Part shown: positions 43,945-53,603 of the stretch, one piece after another
Numbering within the stretch: the stretch's first letter is position 1
How the letters are laid out: each line of letters opens with the position of its first letter
DNA from: Gammaproteobacteria bacterium
Lineage (GTDB): Bacteria; Pseudomonadota; Gammaproteobacteria; Thiohalobacterales; Thiohalobacteraceae
DNA: 64,000 nt
NCBI GenBank assembly: GCA_018819175.1
Contig: JAHJQQ010000012.1
Location: 130,884 to 194,883, forward strand
Direction: 5' to 3'
Translations under genes and position numbers: made by a program
The notes under the pieces: generated by a model
Seen by the model: the letters and a program-made list of their open reading frames with translations, nothing else
Databases searched by the model: none
What the model was told of the DNA's origin: nothing

Positions 43945-44880
43945 ATGCAGCTACTGCTCGCCAATCCCCGTGGTTTTTGTGCCGGCGTTGATCGTGCCAT
44001 TGAGATCGTCGATCGCGCATTGGAATTGTTTGGTGCGCCCATCTATGTGCGTCACGAGGTTGTACATAACCGTTATGTGGTCGATGACCTGCGCAATCGC
44101 GGGGCGATCTTCATCGAAGACCTGAATGACGTTCCGGACGGCGCCACACTGATCTTCAGCGCGCACGGTGTTCCGCGTGCCGTGCAGGAGGCCGCCGCCG
44201 CGCGTGCCTTGCAGGTATTCGATGCCACCTGTCCGCTGGTGACCAAGGTGCATCTGGAGGTCAGTCGTCATGCACGCTCGGGGCGTGAATGCATACTCAT
44301 CGGTCATGCCGGCCATCCCGAGGTCGAGGGCACGATGGGGCAATACGACGGTGCTCATGGCGGAGCGATGTATCTGGTTGAACATGTTGCCGGTGTGGAT
44401 GGTCTGAATGTGCGTGATCCCGATCATCTCGCCTATGTCACCCAGACCACTTTGTCGGTTGACGACACCACACGCGTTGTCGAAGCTCTGCGCGCGCGTT
44501 TCCCGGCAATCCAGGGTCCGCGCAAGGATGATATCTGCTATGCCACTCAGAATCGCCAGGATGCCGTAAAGACGCTGGCCGAGAAATGCGATCTGATCCT
44601 GGTGGTGGGTTCGAAGAACAGTTCCAATTCAAATCGTCTGCGCGAACTGGCCGAGAACCAGGGTGTGGTTGCCTATCTTATCGATAGCGCGGACCAGATC
44701 AATGCGGAATGGTTGGAAGGAAAACAAGCTGTCGGCGTGACCGCCGGCGCCTCGGCCCCCGAGCTGCTGGTGCAGCAAGTGGTCGAGGCATTGAAGTTGC
44801 GTGGCGCGTCGCTCGCGGAAGAGCAGCGCGGGCGCGAGGAGACGATTACCTTTGCGTTGCCGCAGGCGTTGCGAGGCTAG
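43945..44880 (+). CDS. ispH: 4-hydroxy-3-methylbut-2-enyl diphosphate reductase
   Basis: 311 residues. Last step of the MEP isoprenoid pathway. Three [4Fe-4S] Cys: LANPRGFCAGVDRAI, FDATCPLVTKVH, DICYATQNRQDAV; catalytic Glu in GHPEVEGTMGQ. It is convergent with pilE with no spacer between the stop codons. Confidence 0.97.
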   Translation: MQLLLANPRGFCAGVDRAIEIVDRALELFGAPIYVRHEVVHNRYVVDDLRNRGAIFIEDLNDVPDGATLIFSAHGVPRAVQEAAAARALQVFDATCPLVTKVHLEVSRHARSGRECILIGHAGHPEVEGTMGQYDGAHGGAMYLVEHVAGVDGLNVRDPDHLAYVTQTTLSVDDTTRVVEALRARFPAIQGPRKDDICYATQNRQDAVKTLAEKCDLILVVGSKNSSNSNRLRELAENQGVVAYLIDSADQINAEWLEGKQAVGVTAGASAPELLVQQVVEALKLRGASLAEEQRGREETITFALPQALRG

Positions 44881-45294
44881 TTACCTGGCCCAACAATCCG
44901 CATTAGTACCACCAGAAGCTGCTTTGGTTCCGATTTGATTGATCGACAAAGTCCCGCAGGGATCACTGGCTTGGCCATTCTTGGGTGTGGCAGTAATGGT
45001 GAATGTCTGATCAGTTACTATCGGGCTGGGTGCCAAATCATAGAATTTAGTGCCGGAATCTTTTGGGCTTTCCGTGTATAAAAGATCATGCCCGGCATAT
45101 GTGCCGTTTTGCGTGTAATAACGTTCAGCCGCCTGCGCGACTTCCATCAGCGTTGCTTTGGCGTCTGCCCGGCGCGTTTTGCGCATCTGATCAGTATAGG
45201 AAGGGTAGGCAATCGCGGCCAGGATAGCGACGATGGCTACGACGATCATAATTTCAATCAAGGTAAAGCCGGCGCTGTGTTTTTTGTGCTGCAT
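44881..45294 (-). CDS. pilE: Type IV pilin PilE (minor pilin)
   Basis: 137 residues. Prepilin leader MQHKKHSAG cleaved before FTLIEIMIVVAIVAILAAIAYPSYTDQM (Glu5 present), and a C-terminal disulfide loop (PCGTLS...NADCWAR). Last gene of the fimU-pilVWXY1Y2E operon, as in Pseudomonas. Start ATG 45294 is set by the short leader. Confidence 0.92.
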   Translation of the reverse strand: MQHKKHSAGFTLIEIMIVVAIVAILAAIAYPSYTDQMRKTRRADAKATLMEVAQAAERYYTQNGTYAGHDLLYTESPKDSGTKFYDLAPSPIVTDQTFTITATPKNGQASDPCGTLSINQIGTKAASGGTNADCWAR

Positions 45295-45346
45295 AAATTG
45301 CCTCACTTCATTAATTCCTATGATTCTGATCCAGTGCGTAATTAGA

Positions 45347-45688
45347 TCAGTCTTCTTCCAGAGTGCTGAAATCGAATGCCCCGGGTAATACCCATACATC
45401 CAAAATATAGTAAGGGGCTCGTTCGCCATAGACATTGAAGCCAACCTTGGTGCCTGGTTTTAGGTCGCTTAAGGACGCAGGCTTTCCGCCCAATTTCTGA
45501 ACGGGGGTATTATCGCTCAGCCGAAACGTCTGATCTGAAATCAGCAATGCCCCTTCAAAAATGGCACTATCCACAATACCGTAATTGGTGAAGGGCATGG
45601 TGCTGCTCGTTTCGGCGCAGATTGTCCCCGCGCCGGCAACGCTGAACGCCAGTACAGCCAGGATATTTTTGAGCCAATGTGTATTCAT
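45347..45688 (-). CDS. pilY2: PilY2-like small exported protein
   Basis: 113 residues with a signal peptide (cleavage near ICA-ET). The mature part is a small beta domain (GALLISDQTFRLSDNTPVQKLGGKPASLSDLKPGTKVGFNVYG). The name rests on position between pilY1 and pilE and on size (P. aeruginosa PilY2 is of similar length). Role unclear. Confidence 0.65.
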   Translation of the reverse strand: MNTHWLKNILAVLAFSVAGAGTICAETSSTMPFTNYGIVDSAIFEGALLISDQTFRLSDNTPVQKLGGKPASLSDLKPGTKVGFNVYGERAPYYILDVWVLPGAFDFSTLEED

Positions 45689-45721
45689 GGTCGCTTACCT
45701 TTATTCGGTTAGTGATACGGC

Positions 45722-48700
45722 TTAGAACTCAAGTGGGCTCCAGGAAGTTCGGGCCGGTGCATTACGGGCGAACGCCTCCACAGTATCTGCATTGATGCCA
45801 CCCGAAGAGTCGGTTGTCACACGCTTGTCGGAAATGAATCTCGACTCGGTCGGAATGCCATCGGTCTGAATGCCTGCTACAAATTTATTCAGTGCTGTAA
45901 GGTCATTGTCATCTATGACGCCGTCACCATCGACATCCACCGCGCCGAAGGTTGGTGCGCCACCGTCCAGCTGGGTGGCCAGCATGAGCCAACCTGATCC
46001 ACCATATCCGCAAATATTCGTGGACGGTATCATGCTGTTGAAGAACACGAGATCACCGATGGCAACCGAACTGGTGACGATGCGTTCTTTCGACGTCAGG
46101 AGGTCAATGAACCAGCCTCGTTTCGTTGAATAGCTTACGGTATTTTCAGAGAGCGTCCGTACGGTCTTTCCGTTAGACGTATCAGTGCTGAGTGTCTGTT
46201 CTTGCAGGCTGCTGCGAGTTACGTCGCCCGTGCCAGAATCCCAGATGCCATAGAACGTCTGCTGTAAGCTATCGTCATTGTCGTTGGTGGCGATATATTG
46301 CCCTGTGCCGAAGAACACCATGATATTGGGCGCTGTGCCTGCATCACGCTGAGTCTTGTGACGTGCCAAGGAAGGACGTGAGGTAATAGGCTGACGATTA
46401 CCGATAGTGCAGGTCGCCGAGGTGCAGGCACGCGCCAGCGGTGAACCGCTGAATGCTACGTTCCAATTCGTCGTGTTGTTGCCGCTGAGACTGAAGGCCC
46501 AGAGATTGCCGTGCAAGTCACCCGCGTAGACACGATCGATGGTGCCGTCACCATTAAGATCAGCCAACGCTGGAGAGGATAACCCGTTGCAATCACTGCC
46601 GGCATTGCCGCAGCTGCTGCTTGTCATGCTGCCTGCGCCGGTGTTGATGATGATTGGCGATGCCAGGTTGGTGCCGTCAAGGTAGACAATAAAGAGTTTG
46701 GCTTTACCATCACCCAGTGGATCATTGTTATAGCCGTTGCCGAAAATAGCAGCCCACTTTCCATTGTTGAGCTTACCGATGCGGATGTCGCTGAAGGTGT
46801 AGCCTAGATCGGCGTGGGTGAATTCCCATAAAACCTTGCTCGCATTGAAGGCCGTGGGGTCAGTGACATCCAGTGCGAAAACACCCTTGCCGCCGCCGCG
46901 GAGTGCGCCGACCAATAAAGTCTTCCAGCCACTGAGATACACATCAGCAGCCGTGGCAGAAAGATCCACATACCATTTGTGGGCATAATTGGGATCGGTC
47001 AGATATTGCAGGCCGAGGCCGCTTGTGGCTGAAAATAACAGGCTTGGTACGTAGGCAAACAGTTCCTGGCCATTATTTTCGGCGTCGAATGCGTGCAGCA
47101 TGCCGTCATTGGAACCGACATAGACTGCCTCGCGACGGTTCTTTGCCCCGGAATTTACGAAGGTCGAATAGGGCGCCGTTTCGATACTGTCTGGATAAGG
47201 CGTGTTTGGCGCGCCCACGAACAGCGGACTCGAATGGACGATGTCTCCCAGCAGGCTGCCACGATTACGGAACCCCTTGGCAGTGTAGGTGCTGGCACCT
47301 TCGGTATAGCTGCAGGTGGCCGTGCTGCTTTGTTCGCAACTGCGGTCGCCACGGATGAAGCCAAGACGGGCCTTACCTGTTGCATCGTTTGCCAGGGTGC
47401 CGTTCGGGTCGGTTTTGAGATCGTTTTTCTGGGCTGTGGTCAGGTTTGCCCAGGAGAAATCTACGCCAGCGGTACCGTTATAGGTGAAGATATTGCGGAG
47501 CGTATAGTCTCGTTCATCCAGGCCGCTGGAATCTGCGGTTGCACCGTTCGCTGCCGTCCAGGAAATACTGCCAATGGTCCCTGATGTACTAATGGGGATT
47601 GCATTGAGATCGCCGGTCCAGCGGGCGGAGTCAAACACGGCCTGGAAGATCATGGTATTGCTCTGCAGGCTGGTTGAATTGAACGATACCGCTGCGGCGG
47701 AACCGCTGCGGGCATCAATGTCCGCAATAGCATCGCCGAGTGAACTGATCAAATTATCCGGGTTGCCGGCGTTCAGGAACAGGCCGCGGCCGTTCCAGGC
47801 AGCATGGCGCATGTCATCAACGCGTTCCTCATCTTCGGTATCGATCGGATTTGGCCAGGCAAAGGCCGCTAAGGGATCGGTAGGATTTGCTGACAGCGTG
47901 CCATTCACACCAAAAGCAACCGTGAAGGTAACAAGGTGCTGAGCGTCATTCTGATCCGCGGCAGTCCGGCGAACCTCATTAGGCAGACTGGCGGACAGAT
48001 CGCGCTCGTAATAATACATAGCCACGTCAGCCAAGGTGTCGCTGATGCCGTCGGCATAGGAGTCGCCATCCCAGGCGCTGTTGTCGTCGCCATCGGCATT
48101 ATTGGCGACGATTTCCCCGCCAGTATCGCTGTTCCAGTAACCATCCGACATAAGAACGGTGAAATTCTGTTGGCAGGCGCCGCCCTGGGATTCGGGCAAA
48201 ATCGGGCTGCTGGCCCACTCGGTGCCCCAGGCAGGCAAGCCACTTTCAAAATAAATACCGGTATTTTGCAGCGCGCGGCGCAACGGAGTGCCGTTATTGG
48301 AGTTAATACGGAAGAGATTTCTCAATAGTGTATTTTTGTTCGTCCGTGCTGTGGCATTCAGAGGTGCCGTGATGTCATCAACATCACGTACCGGTGTGCG
48401 GACATTGTTATTGTTCCATAAAGTCGCCAAGCCGATGCGGGCAGTCGATTTCGAAACGATCTCGGACAGGGCGCGTTTGGCGACATATTCACGCTTACGA
48501 TAATAGCTGAACCAGTTCGCGAAGTTGGTCTGCTGCGTCGCGGACATAGCGGAAGTTGGCGTGTATTGGGTGGCATGGTTGTAACCTGCCAGACCTGGAT
48601 CGGGACATTCGCCCTGTTCAAATACGCCATCGCCATCATCGGTCCAGGTCATATAACCTGGGAAGTCAGCGCCGTCCGATTGCGTCAGGTCGGTCGTGCC

Positions 48701-49144
48701 TGCGGCCGGATCGTAGGGGTTATTGCGAGCCGAGGTGATGATCTGATCCACGTAGGCGACGTTATTGATATCAACGCCCACCCAGGGGGTATAGGTCTTC
48801 GTCGGGTCAAAATAGAGCGTGTTGTATCCGGCGCAGGACTCCAGCATCTCGTCCCGGTCGGTGCGGGTTGGCGTGATATCAACATTGCCACTGTTCGGGA
48901 AGGAGTTTCCGGTGTAGATAGCATCGGCCCCTGCGGATTTGAGTATTTCCCAATCCATGCTGCCCGAATCATCGACTGTCATGAAAATATTCGACTGTAC
49001 CGAAGTCGACAGGAACAGCGGGCTATTGGCCAATGTTCCGGGTTCTGCCAGCGATTGCCCGGAAATCAAACTGGCGATGGCTGCGGACAATAGCTTCAGC
49101 AGGATTCGGTTGTCAGCGTGGCGATGTTGTTGCGTTGCGTTCAT
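45722..49144 (-). CDS. pilY1: PilY1 type IV pilus tip adhesin
   Basis: 1140 residues. Signal peptide; N-terminal von Willebrand A-like region with MIDAS DDSGSM near residue 60; C-terminal PilY1 beta-propeller (NRREAVYVGSNDGMLHAFDAENNGQELFAYVPSLL) with the calcium loop DLNGDGTID, the site that controls retraction in Pseudomonas. A second DVDGDGVIDDND site lies near residue 1070. Tip adhesin and mechanosensor. It is 51 bp downstream of pilX. Confidence 0.92.
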   Translation of the reverse strand: MNATQQHRHADNRILLKLLSAAIASLISGQSLAEPGTLANSPLFLSTSVQSNIFMTVDDSGSMDWEILKSAGADAIYTGNSFPNSGNVDITPTRTDRDEMLESCAGYNTLYFDPTKTYTPWVGVDINNVAYVDQIITSARNNPYDPAAGTTDLTQSDGADFPGYMTWTDDGDGVFEQGECPDPGLAGYNHATQYTPTSAMSATQQTNFANWFSYYRKREYVAKRALSEIVSKSTARIGLATLWNNNNVRTPVRDVDDITAPLNATARTNKNTLLRNLFRINSNNGTPLRRALQNTGIYFESGLPAWGTEWASSPILPESQGGACQQNFTVLMSDGYWNSDTGGEIVANNADGDDNSAWDGDSYADGISDTLADVAMYYYERDLSASLPNEVRRTAADQNDAQHLVTFTVAFGVNGTLSANPTDPLAAFAWPNPIDTEDEERVDDMRHAAWNGRGLFLNAGNPDNLISSLGDAIADIDARSGSAAAVSFNSTSLQSNTMIFQAVFDSARWTGDLNAIPISTSGTIGSISWTAANGATADSSGLDERDYTLRNIFTYNGTAGVDFSWANLTTAQKNDLKTDPNGTLANDATGKARLGFIRGDRSCEQSSTATCSYTEGASTYTAKGFRNRGSLLGDIVHSSPLFVGAPNTPYPDSIETAPYSTFVNSGAKNRREAVYVGSNDGMLHAFDAENNGQELFAYVPSLLFSATSGLGLQYLTDPNYAHKWYVDLSATAADVYLSGWKTLLVGALRGGGKGVFALDVTDPTAFNASKVLWEFTHADLGYTFSDIRIGKLNNGKWAAIFGNGYNNDPLGDGKAKLFIVYLDGTNLASPIIINTGAGSMTSSSCGNAGSDCNGLSSPALADLNGDGTIDRVYAGDLHGNLWAFSLSGNNTTNWNVAFSGSPLARACTSATCTIGNRQPITSRPSLARHKTQRDAGTAPNIMVFFGTGQYIATNDNDDSLQQTFYGIWDSGTGDVTRSSLQEQTLSTDTSNGKTVRTLSENTVSYSTKRGWFIDLLTSKERIVTSSVAIGDLVFFNSMIPSTNICGYGGSGWLMLATQLDGGAPTFGAVDVDGDGVIDDNDLTALNKFVAGIQTDGIPTESRFISDKRVTTDSSGGINADTVEAFARNAPARTSWSPLEF

Positions 49145-49195
49145 GTTTTTTCTCCCCAGGACCGCTTTGTGTAACGACCTAGAAGTGGCAAAAAA

Positions 49196-49753
49196 TCAGT
49201 TTAGGCGTCGCGCAAAATGGCTCCATGCCAGATAACGCGAGGTATTGTCCGTGCTCCATCCGGCAGCCGTGATGCGGAAGGCATAACGTGCCGGTGCTGT
49301 TGCGTTGTTGGGGTCCAGCGGTGCGCCGCCGGTCCCAAACTTTCCTAAATATTCGATGATGTAGCGTGGTTGTTGACCTGACAGCAGTGAGAGCGAGGGA
49401 GTCCCATTCGATGCCCAGGCGCCATTGTCGTAGAGATTAAAGGTGGGTGGGGCCAATGCTGCGCCTACACTGGTACGCTCCAGTGAAAAGAGGCCGCTCG
49501 TGCCGTTGAATTGCGCAAGGTCTGCCACGTCATCCACATTTGCAGCCAGCCAGGCCTCGGCATCGCGCAACGCGGTTTCGGCAGCCTGAAAGGCCTGTTG
49601 GCGTTGTTGATTATTGGCGGCCATCTTTTCTTCCATGGTTGTGGTACTCATGGCCGCGACGCCGAGAACCGTCATGATCAATAGGATCATGAGGCTGATC
49701 ATTAAGACCGCGCCCTGTTGGTGTCTGATGGAAGGGGAATTAGTCATCATCAT
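49196..49753 (-). CDS. pilX: Minor pilin PilX
   Basis: 185 residues with the PilX_N pattern HQQGAVLMISLMILLIMTVLGVAAMSTTTMEEKMAANNQQRQQAFQAAETALRDAEAWL. Three Met codons in a row leave the exact start open. Part of the priming/tip complex with PilV, PilW and FimU. Confidence 0.88.
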   Translation of the reverse strand: MMMTNSPSIRHQQGAVLMISLMILLIMTVLGVAAMSTTTMEEKMAANNQQRQQAFQAAETALRDAEAWLAANVDDVADLAQFNGTSGLFSLERTSVGAALAPPTFNLYDNGAWASNGTPSLSLLSGQQPRYIIEYLGKFGTGGAPLDPNNATAPARYAFRITAAGWSTDNTSRYLAWSHFARRLN

Positions 49754-49774
49754 GCCAGTCCAGATTAGATCAGG

Positions 49775-50800
49775 TTAGATAACGTCGCCGCGGTTCCGCA
49801 GGCGCACGGTTGTTGTGAAATCTTTAGCGATGGTATTCCCGCTCGCGACGGGGTCGACCGTATTCAGGCGCAATGTGATACGGACACTGACCACGTCATT
49901 CCAGTCTGTGCCACCATTGGTGACATTGTTTGCAGTCACGTAGCGGTCGGCACCCAGCGTCGCGTCGTCATTCACGCCGTACAATACTTGAAAATCTTCA
50001 ACGCCCTGGATGAGTTCGTTGTCAGCTGCGATGCTATTGGCAAACAGGGAATTACCAGGGCCATTGATACTTGCGCCGACCAGATAGGTCGTAGACGACG
50101 TTCTGAATGCGGTGGCTACCGAGGCGTTCTCGGTGTAGAAGCCGCCGTTGACCTTTGAATCAATGTTTGACTGGCCAGTGTTGGGTCCGCTGGATGCGAC
50201 AACGCCGGCTATATGCTGGATGGCTCCGCCGCTGCTAGTGGGATTATTCGTGATCATAAACACGGCAGCACTGTCGCAGTCAGACACAGTCAGAATATCG
50301 AACTGCTCCAATTGGTCGTAATTTGTGTTTGTTGAATCAAGTTGGATGATATCTTCGCCAGGCACGATATCGTTCAGATTGGCCAGAATACGAATACCAC
50401 CTGACGAGCCATAACGCAGTGTCAGAACATCCGTGTTGTTTACGCCGGTATTATCTTCCCCGAAAACCGCCGTCGCAAAATCGTAACGTGTGCCTTGGTC
50501 GGTCAGATTGTTTTTCAACGGGATGTCCGTGGAGTCGGTGCAACCCATATAGCCTGTTCTCGCGATGTCCTGGGTGATGCGATCCAGGGCATAACGGGCA
50601 TTCTCCTGCAGACGCCCCATGCCATCCTGCATGGTGTAGGTCTGACGCGAGCCAAGAAATATCTGCAGAACCCCAGCCAGCAATAACAGGCTGATAGTGA
50701 TCGCCACCATCAGCTCGACCAGCGTTAAACCCTGTTGCTGGCGGGTGATGCTCTGCGCGGAATTATTCATTGCAGTGTTCATCTGAGCCTCGATTTTCAT
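49775..50800 (-). CDS. pilW: Minor pilin PilW
   Basis: 341 residues. Prepilin motif QQQGLTLVELMVAITISLLLLAGVLQIFLGSRQTYTMQDGMGRLQENARYALDRITQDIARTGYMGC is typical of PilW. Start overlaps the pilV stop by 4 bp (ATGA), so translation is coupled. Confidence 0.9.
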   Translation of the reverse strand: MKIEAQMNTAMNNSAQSITRQQQGLTLVELMVAITISLLLLAGVLQIFLGSRQTYTMQDGMGRLQENARYALDRITQDIARTGYMGCTDSTDIPLKNNLTDQGTRYDFATAVFGEDNTGVNNTDVLTLRYGSSGGIRILANLNDIVPGEDIIQLDSTNTNYDQLEQFDILTVSDCDSAAVFMITNNPTSSGGAIQHIAGVVASSGPNTGQSNIDSKVNGGFYTENASVATAFRTSSTTYLVGASINGPGNSLFANSIAADNELIQGVEDFQVLYGVNDDATLGADRYVTANNVTNGGTDWNDVVSVRITLRLNTVDPVASGNTIAKDFTTTVRLRNRGDVI

Positions 50801-51294
50801 GGCTGATAGATTACCCGTACGCAGGTCAGGTCAGTGATGGCATCGGGGTCACAGCCTAGGCCGGTAGCCCCGGTGCGGTTGTTGTCCCAGCGGACAGTGA
50901 CTGTCACGAGGCCGGCATTGGTGGTCACGTCGCCCTGTCCAGCCGGCAGTGCGGCCAAGGCCCCTTGCCAAAGGAAGGTGTCATGTTGTGCCATTTGTTG
51001 GGGTGTGCAGCCGGTGTTGTTTTCACAACCGGCGGTATAGGCAGCGGTGTTGTTGTAATTGCCCGCATTGAAACCCGCCATATTGGCGCGGATGCGGTCG
51101 GCCATATCATTGGCCAATGTCGCACCCTGGGTACGTGCATAGGCGTCATTACTGTTACGCAAGCCCACACTTTGCAGGCCCGCCAGACCCAGTAGCCCGA
51201 TGGACAGAACCACGACCGCGATCAAGACTTCCAGCATGGTGAAGCCGGCGACCGCGTGAGGTGAGGATTTCATTAATTTATGGGTTGATAGCAT
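50797..51294 (-). CDS. pilV: Minor pilin PilV
   Basis: 165 residues. Prepilin motif AGFTMLEVLIAVVVLSIGLLGLAGLQSVGLRNSNDAYARTQ, then C-terminal strands with Cys pairs. Start is 3 bp after the fimU stop. Confidence 0.9.
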   Translation of the reverse strand: MLSTHKLMKSSPHAVAGFTMLEVLIAVVVLSIGLLGLAGLQSVGLRNSNDAYARTQGATLANDMADRIRANMAGFNAGNYNNTAAYTAGCENNTGCTPQQMAQHDTFLWQGALAALPAGQGDVTTNAGLVTVTVRWDNNRTGATGLGCDPDAITDLTCVRVIYQP

Positions 51295-51297
51295 GGT

Positions 51298-51819
51298 TCA
51301 GCATCCCCCAAAGGCACGGTCGGTTTCGATTCGACCGGTGGCAGTTACACTGATTTCGCGGCCGGTTTCGTCCGGGCGATCATCGCAAACCTCTAATACG
51401 AGTTGATTGCTCACAGCACCAGTGGCGCTATAGCTGAATGAGTTGGCACCATCGCTGGTAAAGGTTAAACCCGTGCTATCCAACGAGTCATAGGTGCGCA
51501 CCTCTTCTCCGGGATCGGGTGAATTATCGTTATTCAGATCGACATAGACCAGCCAGCCGAGTGCCCAATTACTGCCGCCGGTACAGCCCGGAGTGGCACT
51601 CATTGAGTCACTGCTGACACACATCGTTGCGTTACGGCCACGCTTGATGGCTTCACTACGGGCCAGATTGGCCGCGGCCACGAATTCGTTGGTGACAGTG
51701 GTAAGTCGGTTGTTTAACAGGAAGTCACGGAAGCTCGGTACTGCGATGGAGAGCAATATCGCCGCGATCACGAGCGTGATCATCAGTTCAACCAAGGTAA
51801 ATCCGGTATGTTTTTTCAT
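51298..51819 (-). CDS. fimU: Minor pilin FimU (GspH family)
   Basis: 173 residues. MKKHTGFTLVELMITLVIAAILLSIAVPSFRDFLLNNRLTTVTNEFVAAANLARSEAIKRG is the FimU/FimT/GspH pattern. First gene of the pilus operon; its promoter should lie in 51820-52135 but I see no convincing hexamers. Confidence 0.88.
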   Translation of the reverse strand: MKKHTGFTLVELMITLVIAAILLSIAVPSFRDFLLNNRLTTVTNEFVAAANLARSEAIKRGRNATMCVSSDSMSATPGCTGGSNWALGWLVYVDLNNDNSPDPGEEVRTYDSLDSTGLTFTSDGANSFSYSATGAVSNQLVLEVCDDRPDETGREISVTATGRIETDRAFGGC

Positions 51820-52024
51820 GATTCCCTTTCTACTCCCCGGCGCTAGATGCTGTCTGCCGGTTCCCGATGAGCTGCGCGGATCGGCCGATAAGCGGTGATC
51901 TGGCGGCTGCGATTGAAATTCTGCAGGGGGTTAGCGGCTGGGGGTGGGGGATCTGGAGTGGGTGTTTGGACGCACTGCTGTTTCGTCATTCTGGCAAAGT
52001 CGGAGTCCATGTCAGTTAAGGCCC

Positions 52025-52112
52025 TGGATTACTCGCTTCGCTCGCCCTACGGGCCGCCTGGTCGGCGTTCAACGCGCTCCGCGCTTTTGTCCGGCCTGCG
52101 CCGGAATGACGG
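52025..52112 (+). repeat. 88-bp repeat, left copy flanking the second minor-pilin operon
   Basis: Begins TGGATTACTCGCTTCGCTCG and ends CGCCGGAATGACGG. An inverted copy at 54965-55052 matches at about 83 of 88 positions. It lies in the otherwise empty 51820-52135 gap. Confidence 0.9.
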
Positions 52113-52135
52113 GTAATAAATAGACCAAAGGCTTT

Positions 52136-52540
52136 CTAGGGCTGCAGCTGCTGGCGGGCGAAGCGGCCGGGCTCCAGGCCGGGAATCAACGTTTGGATTT
52201 CGATGGACTGCGCCGGCCAGCTGACCTGGATCGCCACCTGTTTGTAATCGGGGTCGGGGCTGTGTTCGATCTGCCACCTTATAGAGTAGCGGTGCAGCAG
52301 TCCTTGCCGGCTGAGTGAGCCGGACACCAGTTCATCCTGATAGGCGGGGTAGCGGGCGATGCCCTGGAATTCGGCGAGCTTGTCCAGGGCAAAGGCGGTG
52401 GCCTCGTCGCTGGCCTTGGCCTGGGCGCTGGCGGCCATCAGACTGGCCTGAAGCCGGGCGGCGCCGGTCAGGCCGACCAACACCAGCAGCAGGGCGACCA
52501 ATGCCTCGATCAGGCTGAATCCGGATTGACGGTTAAGCAT
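52136..52540 (-). CDS. PilV-like minor pilin (second operon)
   Basis: 134 residues: prepilin motif QSGFSLIEALVALLLVLVGLTGAARLQASLMAASAQAKASDEATAFALDKLAEF followed by a short beta domain. Last gene of the second minor-pilin operon; it directly abuts the preceding PilX-like stop (52540/52541). It could serve an alternative pilus tip or a type II-like pseudopilus, but no ATPase is nearby. Confidence 0.82.
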   Translation of the reverse strand: MLNRQSGFSLIEALVALLLVLVGLTGAARLQASLMAASAQAKASDEATAFALDKLAEFQGIARYPAYQDELVSGSLSRQGLLHRYSIRWQIEHSPDPDYKQVAIQVSWPAQSIEIQTLIPGLEPGRFARQQLQP

Positions 52541-53602
52541 TTAGAAGTCCTTCCAGCTGCCGGCGAGTTGAATCACCTCCAGGGGCGGCGGTTCTATACG
52601 GTTGGGTCCACTGGGGTGTTGTCCGATATGCGCCAGCCGGCTGCTCGGGCCGAGGCTGTTGAACTGGCCGGTGACGGCCAGGCTGCCGTAAAGATGAAAA
52701 TCTCCCCAGGCGGGTGCGCCGGTGCAGTCGGCTTCTATATAGATAAAGCCGACGATCACGGCACCCCCGGAAAATCCCGGGCAGCCAAGCTCTGCGGGAA
52801 TGACCAATATAATGGGCCGTTGCGGGCTGCCGATGCTGTGCCGCCATTCCCCCGCACTCAGATCGTCCGCCGTCGCCCACCAATAATCGCGTTCATGAGG
52901 AAACGCCGCGACCTGCGCAGTGGCCATGGCCAGCAATTCATCACGCGGCACGCTGAACACATAATCCCAAAGGCCGGTGCTGGGAAAGATTTCGCCTTGC
53001 AGTTGTCCGCCATGCAGATTGGTACCGCCGCCAATCAGACAAGCCGCATCCCCCGACGCGCTGAGCGCTGGGCCAACATCTGGTAGGTCTGCCGAGGCGG
53101 GATAGAGATCACTGGTGGTGGAAAGATCCGCACAACCATCCACGATCAGGGGTGACGCGAATTCACCCGCAGCCGTCAGCACGCCGCTCGGCCGCACATA
53201 CTGGCTGACGCGGGCCTCTATTTCCGGGGCACTCGAAGGCGAGGCAGTGGCACGTACCAGGATATAGCCCAGCCAGTTCGGCGCGCGTTCGAAGGTGAGA
53301 TTGATGGCAAAGCTATCGCCGCTACTGCTGCTCATCGCGGGCGGGTTTGAGGTCGGCGTGGCGATTTCAAGTCCGCCGGGCAAGCTCAGCCAATCCGGAT
53401 GATGCATTTTCAACCAGGCGCTACCGAAGTTGAGACCGGCATTGGCGGCCTGTTGTGCCTGATTCGCCAACAGACTGTTGCGCGCCATGCGTTGTTCGAG
53501 TGTCGCGGTGTGCGCCACGCTGATCGCCAAGGCAATGCTGGCGATAGTCAAGGCGAGGCAGGTCAGCAAGGTTGCCGCACCGCGTTGTGTTGTTATGCGC
53601 AT
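52541..53602 (-). CDS. PilX-like minor pilin, enlarged (second operon)
   Basis: 353 residues, about twice the size of PilX of the first operon. N-terminus QRGAATLLTCLALTIASIALAISVAHTATLEQRMARNSLLANQAQQAANAGLNFG matches PilX_N. The large C-terminal domain has several Cys and resembles the GspK-like/PilX extended architecture. Start ATG 53602 sits 1 bp after the preceding stop. Confidence 0.78.
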   Translation of the reverse strand: MRITTQRGAATLLTCLALTIASIALAISVAHTATLEQRMARNSLLANQAQQAANAGLNFGSAWLKMHHPDWLSLPGGLEIATPTSNPPAMSSSSGDSFAINLTFERAPNWLGYILVRATASPSSAPEIEARVSQYVRPSGVLTAAGEFASPLIVDGCADLSTTSDLYPASADLPDVGPALSASGDAACLIGGGTNLHGGQLQGEIFPSTGLWDYVFSVPRDELLAMATAQVAAFPHERDYWWATADDLSAGEWRHSIGSPQRPIILVIPAELGCPGFSGGAVIVGFIYIEADCTGAPAWGDFHLYGSLAVTGQFNSLGPSSRLAHIGQHPSGPNRIEPPPLEVIQLAGSWKDF

Positions 53603-53603
53603 A

